DNA of 64,000 nt from AC-32 sp963746155 (GTDB lineage Bacteria; Actinomycetota; Thermoleophilia; Gaiellales; Gaiellaceae): assembly GCA_963746155.1 (NCBI GenBank), contig CAVVAB010000012.1, positions 806,001 to 870,000 on the forward strand. The letters run 5' to 3'. Each line of letters starts with the position of its first letter. Within the stretch, counting starts at the first letter, position 1. Of the stretch, positions 8,429 to 17,516 are shown in pieces. The position numbers and the translations under genes are program-made. The notes under the pieces were generated by a model that had not been told where the DNA came from, did no database searches, and worked only from the letters and a program-made list of their open reading frames with translations.

Positions 8429-9310
8429 ATGCTCGCCTTCATCCCGTCGCCTCACACCGGCACGCTCACGCTCGGGCCGGTGACGATCCACATGTACGGC
8501 CTGATCCTGCTGGTCGCGATCGCGGCCTGCGTCTGGCTGACGGGCGTGCGCTGGGTCGCACGGGGCGGTGACTGGGACCTCGTCCTGCGGGTGGCCGTGT
8601 GGGGTGTGGCGTTCGGGATCATCGGCGCCCGCGCGTACCACGACATCACGAGCTGGAACGAGGTCACGAGCCCGAAGTGGAAGGGGATCTTCGCCGTCTG
8701 GGAAGGCGGCCTCGGCGTCTGGGGCGGGATCCTGCTCGGCTGCCTCGCGGGGGCGTTCGTCGTCTACCGCTCGGGCGCACGCGTGCGCGACTTCATGGAC
8801 GCGGTCGCGCCGGGGCTCCTGCTCGCGCAGGGGATCGGTCGCTTCGGCAACTGGTTCAACCAGGAGCTGTACGGCAAGCCGACCGACCTCCCGTGGGGAC
8901 TGAAGATCGACCCCGAGCACCGCGTCGTGGGCTACGAGAGCCACGCGACCTTCCAGCCGACCTTCCTCTACGAGTTCATCTACGACGGGCTCGGCGTGGT
9001 CGCGCTGCTCCTGCTCGACCGGCGCTTCCGCTTCAAGCCGCCGGCGCTCTTCTCGCTCTACGTCTCGTTCTACACCTTCGGGCGCTTCTTCGAGGAGCTC
9101 CTGCGGATCGACCCTGCGCACCACTTTGCCGGGCTGCGGCTGAACGCGTGGGTCTCGATCGTCGTGTTCGCCTGCTCGACCGGGTTCTTCGTCTGGTGGC
9201 AGTTCCTCCGGCGCGGGGAAGGGGAGTCGGCGCCACGGCGGCCGAGCCGCCGCGTGCCCGAGGGCCCGACGATGGCGATCCCGAAGGGCCGCGTCCGGCC
9301 GTCTCGTTAG
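8429..9310 (+). CDS. lgt: Prolipoprotein diacylglyceryl transferase
   Basis: 293 residues, multi-spanning inner-membrane enzyme that moves a diacylglyceryl group from phosphatidylglycerol to the lipobox cysteine of prelipoproteins. The signature GRFGNWFNQELYGKPTDLPW is present, and so is the following FQPTFLYEFIYDGLGV segment. The first helix is MYGLILLVAIAACVWLTG. ATG 8429 is chosen; an in-frame GTG is one codon earlier. A likely substrate, the DUF3352 lipoprotein, is encoded at 21801. The C-terminus ends in a short charged tail (RRPSRRVPEGPTMAIPKGR). scpA follows within 10 bases. Confidence 0.95.
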   Translation: MLAFIPSPHTGTLTLGPVTIHMYGLILLVAIAACVWLTGVRWVARGGDWDLVLRVAVWGVAFGIIGARAYHDITSWNEVTSPKWKGIFAVWEGGLGVWGGILLGCLAGAFVVYRSGARVRDFMDAVAPGLLLAQGIGRFGNWFNQELYGKPTDLPWGLKIDPEHRVVGYESHATFQPTFLYEFIYDGLGVVALLLLDRRFRFKPPALFSLYVSFYTFGRFFEELLRIDPAHHFAGLRLNAWVSIVVFACSTGFFVWWQFLRRGEGESAPRRPSRRVPEGPTMAIPKGRVRPSR

Positions 9311-9320
9311 GTTGCGCCGC

Positions 9321-10080
9321 ATGTTCGTGCGGGAGCTCGAGCTCGACCTCGACGCCTTCGAGGGGCCGTTCGACCTGCTCTTGACCCTGGTCCTGAAGGA
9401 GGAGATCGACCTCGCCGAGGTCGACGTCGCCGGCATCGTCGTGGCCTTCTGCGAGCGGCTCGCGGAGCGCGAGGAGCTCGACCTCGAGGCGTGCGGCGAG
9501 TTCCTGGTTCTCGTCGCAGCCCTGCTGGAGCTGAAGGCGCGCGCGCTCTTCCCGGACGAGGACGCCGAGCTGTCGGAGCTCGAGCCCGAGGAGGCTGCCG
9601 AGGAGCTGGCGCGGCGCCTGGCCGAGTACCGGCGCGCGAAGGAGGCCGCGGCCTGGCTCGCCGAACGGCTGGAGGGCGAGAGCGACCGCTACTTCCGGCT
9701 CGGGCCTGCGCCACTCGCGCCGCGTGTGGAGCGGCGGCTCGCGCCGCAGGATCCGGAGGGGCTGGTCGTCGCGCTGCAGGGCGCTCGCGGCCGAGCCTCC
9801 CGCGGTGTCGCTGGCGCACCTCGAGCTCCGGTTCCCGCCCGTGTCGCAGTTCCTCGAGCGGTTCCGGGCCGTCCTGCGGAGGCGGCGCGGCTTCGATCTC
9901 GACGCGGAGGTCGGCGGGCTCACCCGGATCGAGCAGGCGGTCGCGTTCCTGGCACTGCTGGAGCTGCGGCGCTCGAACGAGATCTCGCTGGAGCAGGCCG
10001 CGTCGTTCGCGCCGATCAGGGTTCGGCGCATCGACGGCGAAAGGAGGACGGAATGGAACGAGATCGCCCGCTCCGCCTGA
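9321..10080 (+). CDS. scpA: Segregation and condensation protein A, frameshifted
   Basis: About 252 residues after correction. The kleisin subunit binds SMC heads and ScpB in the condensin complex. The N-terminal SMC-neck-binding part is FEGPFDLLLTLVLKEEIDLA, followed by LEACGEFLVLVAALLELKAR. An extra G in the GGG at 9779-9781 breaks the frame; the next frame carries ALAAEPPAVSLAHLELRFPP and the C-terminal winged helix (VAFLALLELRRSNEISLEQA) that binds the SMC cap. An in-frame TTG at 9312 is an alternative start. The end overlaps scpB by 28 bases, as expected for translational coupling. Confidence 0.92.
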
Positions 10081-10664
10081 TCACCGCCAGCCCGGTCGAC
10101 CGGCTCGCGCGGACGCTCGAGGCCCTGCTGATCGTCGCGTCGCAGCCGCTGTCCGTGGACGAGCTCGCGGCCGCCGCGGACGACGACCCGGAGCGGATCG
10201 AGACCGCGATGTCGCTCCTGACGGAGCGCTTCGCCGAGGGCCGCAGCGGGATCGTGCTCGAGCACGTCGCGGGCGGCTGGGCGTTCCGCGCCTCGCGCGA
10301 GGCCGCAGAGGCATGCGGACGCCTCGTCGAGCGGCCGGTCGAGCGCGGGCTCACAGGGGCCGCGCTCGAGACGCTCGCGATCGTCGCCTACCTCGGGCCG
10401 GTGAGCCGGCCGGAGATCGCGCGTATCCGCGGGGTCGCCGCCGACTCGGTGGTCGCTGGCCTTGTCGAGCGCGGGTTGATCGCCGAGTCCGGGCGCGACT
10501 CCGAGGTGCTCGGTGGGGCCGTCCGCTACAGGACGACGCCGCTGTTCGAGCGGGTGTTCGGCCTCGAGTCGCTCTCCGAGCTGCCGCGCCTGGACGACCT
10601 CGGCGAGGACACGGCCGAGATCCGCGAGCGCCTCGAAGCGGTCGCCGGGCGCCGCGGCGCCTAG
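10053..10664 (+). CDS. scpB: Segregation and condensation protein B
   Basis: 203 residues starting at an ATG behind AAGGAGG inside the end of scpA. The two winged-helix domains of ScpB are visible: RTLEALLIVASQPLSVDELA in the first, and LETLAIVAYLGPVSRPEIAR followed by IRGVAADSVVAGLVERGLI in the second, ending with YRTTPLFERVFGLESLSELP. It dimerises and binds the centre of ScpA in the SMC complex, whose ATPase is encoded at 57908. The next gene is convergent and only four bases away. Confidence 0.95.
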   Translation: MERDRPLRLITASPVDRLARTLEALLIVASQPLSVDELAAAADDDPERIETAMSLLTERFAEGRSGIVLEHVAGGWAFRASREAAEACGRLVERPVERGLTGAALETLAIVAYLGPVSRPEIARIRGVAADSVVAGLVERGLIAESGRDSEVLGGAVRYRTTPLFERVFGLESLSELPRLDDLGEDTAEIRERLEAVAGRRGA

Positions 10665-10668
10665 CCCG

Positions 10669-10959
10669 TCAGAGCCGGCGGACGATCTCTTCGGCTTCCT
10701 CGCGCGTGAACGCGCGCAGGGTCTCGGTGTGCTCGGCGCCGTGCCGCTGGAGCTTCATCAGGATCTCGGCGGCCAGGTCGTCGTCGGGCGCCTCGAAGAT
10801 CTCGACCACGTCGTAGCGGCCGAGCGTGACGTAGACGCCGATCAGCTTGCCGCCCGCGGCCTCGATCAGCCGCTCGCCCTCCTCGACTCGCTCGCGCCAG
10901 GCCGGTAGCCCGGCGACTCCCTTCGACGTCCAGCGCATGAGCGTGACGTAGTGCGGCAC
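10669..10959 (-). CDS. GYD domain protein
   Basis: 96 residues. A GTG start preceded by GGGAGGT gives MPHYVTLMRWTSKGVAGLPA, and the domain name comes from TLGRYDVVEIFEAPDDDLAA. GYD proteins are small ferredoxin-like dimers of unknown function. It lies on the opposite strand between scpB and rluB, with its start only 21 bases from the chosen rluB start, so any promoter must sit inside rluB coding sequence, and read-through from scpB would be antisense to it. Confidence 0.85.
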   Translation of the reverse strand: MPHYVTLMRWTSKGVAGLPAWRERVEEGERLIEAAGGKLIGVYVTLGRYDVVEIFEAPDDDLAAEILMKLQRHGAEHTETLRAFTREEAEEIVRRL

Positions 10960-10980
10960 GACCTCCCAATAATGGCGGGT

Positions 10981-11670
10981 ATGCGACTCAATGCCTACCT
11001 CGCTCGCGCGGGTGTCGCCTCCCGCCGCGGCGCCGACGAGCTGATCAAGGCCGGGCGCGTGAGAGTCAACGGAGAGCCCGGAGAGCTGAACACGTTCGTC
11101 GCCGCGCGCGACCGCGTCGAGGTCGACGGGGAGCCCGTCGAGCTGCAGCCGCTCGCGTACGTGCTGCTGCACAAGCCCGCAGGCGTCGTCACGACGGCCC
11201 GCGACCCGCAGGGCCGGCCCACGGTCGTCGCGCTCGTCGACCACCCGGTCCGGGTCGTGCCCGTCGGCCGGCTCGATGCCGACACGACCGGCGTCCTGCT
11301 GTTGACCAACGACGGGCCGCTTGCCCATCGGCTCGCCCATCCCAGGTACGGCGTCGAGAAGGTCTACGAGGCCGAGGTCGAGGGCGAGCCGAGCGACGAG
11401 GCGCTCGCACAGCTCCGTGACGGCGTGGAGCTCGACGACGGCCCGACCGCTCCCGCGAAGGCGCGGCGCCTCGCGCCGTCGACCGTCGAGCTGACCCTCC
11501 ACGAGGGCCGCAAGCACCAGGTCAAGCGGATGCTCGCCGCCGTCGGCCACCCGGTCACGCGCCTCCACCGCGCTCGCTACGCAGGGCTGACCGTGGATGG
11601 GCTCGAGCCGGGGGCCTGGCGCGAGCTCGAGCCCGCGGAGCTGGCGCTGCTGCGAGACCACCACCAATAG
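10981..11670 (+). CDS. rluB: 23S rRNA pseudouridine synthase, RluB/RsuA family
   Basis: 229 residues. An S4 RNA-binding domain comes first (MRLNAYLARAGVASRRGADE), then the synthase domain with the catalytic aspartate in VPVGRLDADTTGVLLLTNDG (Asp99) and the EGRKHQVKRMLAAVGHPVTR motif. It modifies 23S rRNA, as scpAB-linked members of the family usually do. ATG 10981 is chosen to match the family N-terminus; ATG 10972 is possible. A strong hairpin follows the stop. Confidence 0.93.
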   Translation: MRLNAYLARAGVASRRGADELIKAGRVRVNGEPGELNTFVAARDRVEVDGEPVELQPLAYVLLHKPAGVVTTARDPQGRPTVVALVDHPVRVVPVGRLDADTTGVLLLTNDGPLAHRLAHPRYGVEKVYEAEVEGEPSDEALAQLRDGVELDDGPTAPAKARRLAPSTVELTLHEGRKHQVKRMLAAVGHPVTRLHRARYAGLTVDGLEPGAWRELEPAELALLRDHHQ

Positions 11671-11679
11671 TCCCGAGGC

Positions 11680-11711
11680 GTTTGCGGCCCCTCCGAGGAG
11701 GGGCCGCAAAC
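11680..11711. terminator. Bidirectional terminator hairpin
   Basis: Perfect 15-bp inverted repeat: GTTTGCGGCCCCTCC, a GA loop, and GGAGGGGCCGCAAAC. It lies between the convergent rluB and the phosphatase-family gene and could end transcription from both sides. There is no long T run. Confidence 0.8.
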
Positions 11712-11737
11712 ACCTTCGTGGTGCCGGGCCGGACGGC

Positions 11738-13982
11738 TTACGTCATCGCCGCCAGCGCAGCCGACTGGACGATCAGCGCCTGCGCCTGTGCGATCCAGGC
11801 GTCGGCCTGACTCCTGCTGATCGAGTCGTTGTCGAAAGCCGCCGCATCGAGCGCATCTCGAATCTGCGTGGCCAGCGCATTCCGCTGATCGGTCAGCGAC
11901 TGGATCTGATTCTCGATCGTCGTGTAGCGGCTGTCGTCGCTCGGGGTCCCGCTCTTGATTGCCTTGGTCGAGGCCGCGAGCGTGTTCATCGCAAATGCGC
12001 CGAAGGGCGCGTTCAGCTGCTTGTACGCGGCGCCCAGCTTCGCGACGGTGCCCTGATGTTTCCGAAGGGCCCACGGAATCGCGTGATGGTCGAGATCGCT
12101 CATCATCACCCGACCGTCGTGGACGTACGGGTCGTTCAACCCGAGCAACGCGAGCATCGTCGGTCGCGTGTCGGAGTGGTCGGACCACGTCGTGTTGTCC
12201 GTCGACGAGTTCTTGACGCCCGGACCGACGATCCCCAGCCAGGTCGTCGCGATCTCCGGCTGGATCCCGCCGTGGTTCCAGGCGAACGTGTTCGTCGGCG
12301 GTGTCGTCGGAACGGTGATGCACGGCGTGTTGCAGTTCGGCGCTCCCGCGAACAGGAAGTAGTCCGGCGCCGCGAACATCGTCAGCGTCGGCGTCCGCTG
12401 CGGGTCGGCCGTGACCATGTGGAGCGTCTTCATCTCCACCGGGTCGGCCAGCGCAGCGGTGATGTTCTCGTTCACGCCGGTGTAGGGGTTGGTCGTCTGC
12501 AGGGCGCCGACCCCGCGGCCGAACGCTCTTGTGACCGCGGCGTCCCGCGCCGGATTGCCGTTGAGGTAGATCGTCGGCGCCATGTCCGAATGGACGGTGA
12601 ACGGCGTCGTGATCCCCTGCTGGGTCGCCATCAGGCCGGCCAGGTTGCCGTTGACCTCGCCCGCGAGGCTGTAGGTGCACGGCGTGTTGACGCCGTCACA
12701 GCCGGTCGGCGACGGGAGCGAGCCCACGAAGTGGTCTCCCTCCTCGACGGTGAAGACGAAGAGCGTGTTCTTCTTCGTGATCCCGTCGGCCTTCAGGCGG
12801 TCGAAGAACTGGCCGAACGCCGTGTCGTAGTTGTGGAGCTGCTGGACGTAGTCGGCCTCGCCCGGCCCGCGGGTCGCGTGAATCTCGCCCGCCTGCGCCG
12901 TGCTGGTCGTGCGCGTCCGAGATGTACCCGAACGTGACCGGGATGCCCGCTTCCTGCATCTGGGCCACGTACGAGAGCGTCGTCGACGCGAAGAGGCCGT
13001 CGAAGCCCGGGAAGCCCGGCTGGTTGAACTGATCGGCGATCAGCGTGCCGTCGAGCTTCTTCAGGCCGGTCTGCCCGTTCACGGTCGCGTTCGTGCAGTT
13101 CGACGTCGAGACGGTGCAGATCGCCGGGTTGACGTACTTCGCCCCGAACAGGCCCTGGAATCCGGCGTAGCCTCCGGGCTCGTCGGGTAGCGCGTCGGGT
13201 TTCGCGTTCGGGTCGCCGTTGCAGATGCTCTTCGAGCCCTTGGCGCAGTGGATCGCCAGGCCGACGAAGTCGGTCTGGGCGATGTTCCGCGCGGCGGTTC
13301 CCGCGGGAGCTGCGTTCGCGGCGAGAGCCTCGTTCCACTCGGGCGAGCCCTGGCCGAACACCTTCGTCATGTCGCCGGCCGGGCCCGTGCCCGTGTTCTC
13401 GAGGACGACGTTGGCGAGGGCGGTAGCGCCCCAGTCGCAGCCGGACTTCGTGTACGGAACCCACGGCGCCGGCGCGTTCGCCGGACTGCCGCTATCGCCG
13501 TTGACCATGTTGTAGTTGGGGTCGGTGGGCGGCGTGTTCACGTCGTCCGTCAGGTCGGTCCAGTACTTGAACGACGAGGACGAGTTCGTCAGGCCGGATC
13601 CGTCGTTCCTGAAGTAGCGGTAGGAGTTCGAGACGGCCTGGCCGTGCCGGTCCGAGTACATGCCGGTCAGGTTGGTCAGGATCCCGTTCGCCGTGTGCGA
13701 GATCAGGACCGTGTGGTCGTTGACGTTGAGTGTCCCGTTGTCCCGGATGAAATTGAGCAGGTGAGGCATCTGCTCGAGATCCGACGGGACGTTCGGGTTG
13801 TCGCGTAGGAAGTGGACGTTGTCGAAGATCGTGAAGACGACGTGCTTCACGCCATTGTCCAGCTTGCAGTTGGGCGGCTGGTTGTGACCGCTCGCCCGCT
13901 GCACGTTCCCGAGTCCGAGCACCGCGAACACCGTCAAACCGATGACGATGAGGGCGGCGAGGACGGCCCCTCTCCCCTTCAT
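11738..13982 (-). CDS. Exported alkaline phosphatase superfamily protein (phosphodiesterase/phosphatase-like), frameshifted
   Basis: About 747 residues after correcting one extra base at about 12899. The ATG behind AGGAGG begins MKGRGAVLAALIVIGLTVFA, a signal anchor. The superfamily fold is seen from VKHVVFTIFDNVHFLRDNP (metal-binding Asp), through DHTVLISHTANGILTNLTGM (Thr as candidate nucleophile), FGYISDAHDQH, and near the C-terminus NHGGIQPEIATTWLGIVGPG and TTWSDHSDTRPTMLALLG (His/Asp metal ligands). The last 90 residues form helices (IENQIQSLTDQRNALATQIR) outside the catalytic fold. It is probably secreted, with a role in phosphate or nucleotide-ester hydrolysis, though the substrate is unknown. 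It ends at the shared terminator hairpin. Confidence 0.82.
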
Positions 13983-14101
13983 GCTGACCTCCTCATCCGA
14001 GTGCTGTTCTCGGACGGCGAGCCTACGACTCCTCGGATTGCGATTCAACTATCGGCGCAGGTCCGTAACCGAACCGTCGCCGCATTGAGACGGCGCGCCT
14101 C

Positions 14102-15095
14102 TCAGGTGCCCAGGGGCGCGACGAACCCCATGCGCTCGTACATCTTGGCGAGCGTGGGGGCGGCGATCTCGCTCGCCTTCGCGGCGCCGCGGGCGAGCAT
14201 CGCACGGAGCTCGCCCTCGTCGGCTCGGAGCGTCTCGTAGCGCTCCTGGATCGGGGCGAGGAGCGCGACGACGGCCTCGCCGACGTCGTCCTTGAAGGCG
14301 CCGTAGCCGCTGCCGTCGTAGCGTGACTCGAGCTGGGCGACCGGCTCGCCCGTCGCGACCGACATGATCTCGAGCAGGTTCGAGATGCCCGGCTTCTCGC
14401 CGGGGTCGTGGCGGACATCGGTTCCCGAGTCGGTGACCGCGGTCTTGAACTTCTTGCGGACGACATCCGGCGGGTCGACGAGCCGGACGACTCCCTGCGG
14501 GGCGCCGCGCGTCGTCGACATCAGGCGCTCGGGCTCCTGGAGGTTGCGGATACGCGCGCCCTCCTCGGGGATCGACACCTCGGGGACGACGAACGTCTCG
14601 CCGAAGCGCTGGTTGAAGCGCTCCGCGATGTCTCGCGTCAGCTCGACGTGCTGGCGCTGGTCGTCCCCGACCGGAACGACGTTGGTCTGGTAGAGCAGGA
14701 TGTCGCCTGCCATCAGCACCGGGTAGGTGAACAGCCCGGCCGAGACGAAGTCCTGCTCGGCCGCGCGGTCCTTGAACTGGGTCATCCGGCGAAGCTCGCC
14801 GAAGCTCGTGACCGAGCTCGAGCAGCCACGCGGCCTCGGGGTGAGCCGAGACATGGCTCTGGGCGAAGACCGTCGAGCGGTCGGGGTCGAGCCCGGTCGC
14901 GAACAGCATCGCTCCGAGGTCGAGCGTCGCCTCGTGCAGCTCCTGCGGCTCGAACGGCGTCGTGATCGAGTGCAGGTCGACGATGCAGAAGAACGCCTCG
15001 CCCTGTTCCTGCGTGGCCGCGTACTGGCGGAAGCCGCCGCTGTAGTTGCCGAGGGTCTTCGCCCCCGAAGCTCGGATACCGGAAAAGATCCTCAC
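14102..15095 (-). CDS. trpS: Tryptophanyl-tRNA synthetase, frameshifted
   Basis: About 330 residues after removing one extra base at about 14812. The GTG start gives VRIFSGIRASGAKTLGNYSG, with TLGN in place of the HIGH motif. Then come GEAFFCIVDLHSITTPFEP, FVSAGLFTYPVLMAGDILLY and VPVGDDQRQHVELTRDIAER. The position of KMSKS reads ERLMSTTRGAPQGVV, a variant I believe is shared by a group of actinobacterial enzymes. The class I fold is complete across the two frames. It charges tRNA-Trp. It is divergent from aroF across a short region with an AT-rich hairpin. Confidence 0.92.
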
Positions 15096-15097
15096 AA

Positions 15098-15126
15098 CAG
15101 CGAAAAATGCTACGCATTTTCCGCTG
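15098..15126. repeat. AT-rich hairpin between trpS and aroF
   Basis: CAGCGAAAAATGC, loop TAC, then GCATTTTCCGCTG: a 13-bp stem with one mismatch. It is far more AT-rich than its surroundings and sits 2 bases upstream of the trpS start, 80 bases before aroF. It may be a regulatory structure or part of a dispersed element. Confidence 0.6.
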
Positions 15127-15190
15127 GCCGGGTTTGTCCCGTCGCTGTCGCTCGGGAGACCCGAAAACAAGCGTGCAACCCCGTCGTCTC

Positions 15191-15196
15191 TACACT
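15191..15196 (+). promoter_or_regulatory. -10 element of aroF, leaderless arrangement
   Basis: TACACT lies 10 bases upstream of the GTG start with no ribosome site between. It matches the boxes before dnaE and rpmB. No convincing -35 was found. Confidence 0.45.
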
Positions 15197-15206
15197 CATC
15201 AACGCC

Positions 15207-16247
15207 GTGGCGACGAACGGATCACCCGAACTGCTGATCGTGATGGGTGCGGGGGCGACCCCGGATCAGACCGAGCACGTGCTGGCGCGGTTGCAGGAGG
15301 CGGGCGTGCAGGCCCGCGTGACGCACGGGCGCGAGGCGACGGTGATCGGCGCGATCGGGGAACGCGAGCTGCTGGCGACGCTGCCGCTCGAGGGCTACCC
15401 CGGCGTCGAGCAGGTCCTTCCGATCCTGAAGCCGTACAAGCTCGTTGCGCGCGAGGCATCGCCCGACCCGACGGTGATCGAGGTCGACGGGCGGAAGATC
15501 GGCGACTCGTGGTTCGGCCTGATCGCCGGGCCGTGCTCGGTCGAGTACCGCGAGCAGACGCTCGAGACGGCGCGGGCGGTCGCGGACGCGGGCGGGACGA
15601 TGCTTCGCGGCGGCGCGTTCAAGCCGCGGACGTCTCCCTACACGTTCCAGGGGCTCGGGGACGAGGGCCTCGCGATCCTGCGGGAGGCCGGCGACGAGAC
15701 GGGGCTGCCCGTGGTGACGGAGCTGATGGACCCGCGACACGTCGGGCCCGTCCTCGAGATGGCGGACGTGATCCAGATCGGCGCCAGGAACAGCCAGAAC
15801 TTCCTCCTGCTCTCCGAGGTCGGGCGCGCGGACAAGCCGGTGCTCCTGAAGCGCGGGATGTCGACGTCGGTCGAGGAGCTGTTGATGGCCGCCGAGTACG
15901 TCGCGAAGGAGGGGAACGAGCGGATCATCCTCTGCGAACGGGGGATCAAGACGTTCGAGACGGCGACGCGGTTCACGTTGGATCTGGGAGCCGTGGCGGT
16001 GCTGAAGAAGGAGACGCATCTGCCGGTGATCGTCGACCCCTCGCATGCGGCCGGACGGCGGGATCTGGTCTTGCCGTTGGCGCGCGCGGCGGCTGCGGTC
16101 GGTGCGGACGGGATCATCGTGGAGACCCACCCGCGGCCCGAGGAGGCGCTCTCCGACGCGGCGCAGCAGATCCCGACGGCCGATTTCGGCGAGTTCGTGA
16201 GCGAGGTGCGCAAGGTCGTCGAGCTGTTGGGCAAGCAGATCGGCTGA
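15207..16247 (+). CDS. aroF: 3-deoxy-7-phosphoheptulonate synthase (DAHP synthase, type I-beta)
   Basis: 346 residues. First enzyme of the shikimate pathway, condensing PEP and erythrose 4-phosphate. A regulatory ferredoxin-like N-terminal domain (residues 1-75, with TPDQTEHVLARLQEAGVQAR) precedes the barrel, as in Thermotoga-type enzymes. Barrel motifs are GLIAGPCSVEYREQTLETAR, GGAFKPRTSPYTFQGLG, IQIGARNSQNFLLL, LLKRGMSTSVEELL and VIVDPSHAAGRRDLVLPLAR. The GTG start gives MATNGSPELLIVMGAG. It heads the aromatic block but is separated from tyrA by 165 bases that include a G-quadruplex motif. Confidence 0.96.
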   Translation: MATNGSPELLIVMGAGATPDQTEHVLARLQEAGVQARVTHGREATVIGAIGERELLATLPLEGYPGVEQVLPILKPYKLVAREASPDPTVIEVDGRKIGDSWFGLIAGPCSVEYREQTLETARAVADAGGTMLRGGAFKPRTSPYTFQGLGDEGLAILREAGDETGLPVVTELMDPRHVGPVLEMADVIQIGARNSQNFLLLSEVGRADKPVLLKRGMSTSVEELLMAAEYVAKEGNERIILCERGIKTFETATRFTLDLGAVAVLKKETHLPVIVDPSHAAGRRDLVLPLARAAAAVGADGIIVETHPRPEEALSDAAQQIPTADFGEFVSEVRKVVELLGKQIG

Positions 16248-16350
16248 TCTGCGGGCGAACGGCGCAGGCCGCCGTGGATGCATCGGCGCACTTTCGTGAC
16301 CATCCCGTCACACACGCGTGCGAGGAAGGCAGCTACCGTCGATTTCCCCC

Positions 16351-16369
16351 GGGAGGGTGGGGGTTAGGG
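16351..16369 (+). other. G-quadruplex motif upstream of tyrA
   Basis: GGGAGGGTGGGGGTTAGGG: four G-tracts with loops of 1, 1 and 3 bases, on the coding strand 44 bases before the tyrA start and 32 bases before its -10 box. A fifth GGG follows at 16372. Nothing else was recognised in the 165-base gap. Confidence 0.7.
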
Positions 16370-16400
16370 ATGGGACCCGCCTCCGGGGTGCGCGCGGCGA

Positions 16401-16406
16401 TAGCCT
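16401..16406 (+). promoter_or_regulatory. -10 element of tyrA operon
   Basis: TAGCCT lies 6 bases before the GTG start, again with no room for a ribosome site. The same hexamer occurs at matching positions before metK and ribE. Confidence 0.4.
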
Positions 16407-16412
16407 GAGCCG

Positions 16413-17516
16413 GTGGAGCTCGAGCGCCTGGCGGTCATCGGAACGGGCCTGATCGGCGCGTCTGTCGCGCTCGCGGCGAAGCGGGCGGGTGGCGTGCGCG
16501 TGGCGGGCTTCGATCCGGACCCGGCCTCGCTGGACGCAGCGGTGGAGCGCGGCGCGATCGACGATCCGGCCGACTCACTCGCCGCTGCTCTCGCCGGGGC
16601 CGACCTCGCCGTGGTCGCTGCGCCGGTCGCGCAGCTTGCGACCCAGACGCGCGCCGTGCTCGAGGCCAGCGCCGAGGCGTGCACCGTCACCGACGTCGGC
16701 TCCACCAAAGGCGCGGTGTGCGAGGCGGCACGCGGCTCGAGCCGCTTCATCGGCGGCCACCCGGTATGCGGCTCCGAGGCGCGCGGTGCCGAGCATGCGA
16801 GCGAGGAGCTCTTCGACGGCGCGACCTGGTTCCTGACGCCGCTCGCCGAGACCGAGCCCGTCCGCCATCGACTCGTGCACGGCTTCGTCTCCAGTCTCGG
16901 CGCGACGCCCGTCGCCGTCGATCCGCAGGCGCACGACCGGCTGGTGGCGATCACCAGCCACCTGCCGCACGTGCTCGCGAACCTGCTCGTCAACCAGGCG
17001 GGCTCACGTCGGATCGACGGGCACGAGCCGCTCGCGGCGGCAGGCGGGTCGCTGCGCGACATGACCCGCGTCGCGGGAGCCAATCCGCGGATCTGGGTGG
17101 ACATCTTCATCGACAACGCCGAGCCGTTGAAGGAGTCGCTCGCAGAGCACCGCCGGGGGGTGGAGCAGCTCGAGGCCGCGCTCGACTCGGGCGACGCCGG
17201 CTTCCTCGCCCGCTGGATCGGCGAGGCGGCCGGCAACCGCCGCCGGATGCTCGCCGACGCCTATTCGGACCCGGGCGAGCTGCAGCAGCTGCGGGTGCAC
17301 GTGCCGGACCGCCCAGGCGTTCTCGCCGGGATCACGCAGGCCCTCGGCGCCGAGCGGATCAACATCGAGGACTTCGAGCTCCATCACGTCTCGCCCGATC
17401 GCGGCGGAACGCTCACGGTGCTCATCGGCGGCGAGCAGGAGGCACGCCGCGCCGCCGCCCTTCTCGAGGCGCAGGGCTACGGGGTGGTCGTCTCGCCCGT
17501 TCTGCCCGAGCGATGA
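16413..17516 (+). CDS. tyrA: Prephenate dehydrogenase with ACT domain
   Basis: 367 residues. It oxidatively decarboxylates prephenate to 4-hydroxyphenylpyruvate for tyrosine. The Rossmann domain opens LAVIGTGLIGASVALAAKRA, followed by VTDVGSTKGAVCEAARGSSR and the substrate motif FIGGHPVCGSEARGAEHASE. A helical dimer domain includes LVAITSHLPHVLANLL. Residues from about 288 form an ACT domain (LRVHVPDRPGVLAGITQALG) that suggests feedback control by an amino acid. It is coupled to aroA by an ATGA overlap and is probably the first gene of an operon running through cmk to der. Confidence 0.96.
   Translation: MELERLAVIGTGLIGASVALAAKRAGGVRVAGFDPDPASLDAAVERGAIDDPADSLAAALAGADLAVVAAPVAQLATQTRAVLEASAEACTVTDVGSTKGAVCEAARGSSRFIGGHPVCGSEARGAEHASEELFDGATWFLTPLAETEPVRHRLVHGFVSSLGATPVAVDPQAHDRLVAITSHLPHVLANLLVNQAGSRRIDGHEPLAAAGGSLRDMTRVAGANPRIWVDIFIDNAEPLKESLAEHRRGVEQLEAALDSGDAGFLARWIGEAAGNRRRMLADAYSDPGELQQLRVHVPDRPGVLAGITQALGAERINIEDFELHHVSPDRGGTLTVLIGGEQEARRAAALLEAQGYGVVVSPVLPER

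Noticed and set aside
9312..10664. ScpA-ScpB fusion
   Set aside because: The ScpA C-terminal domain is in another frame and scpB has its own AAGGAGG and ATG.
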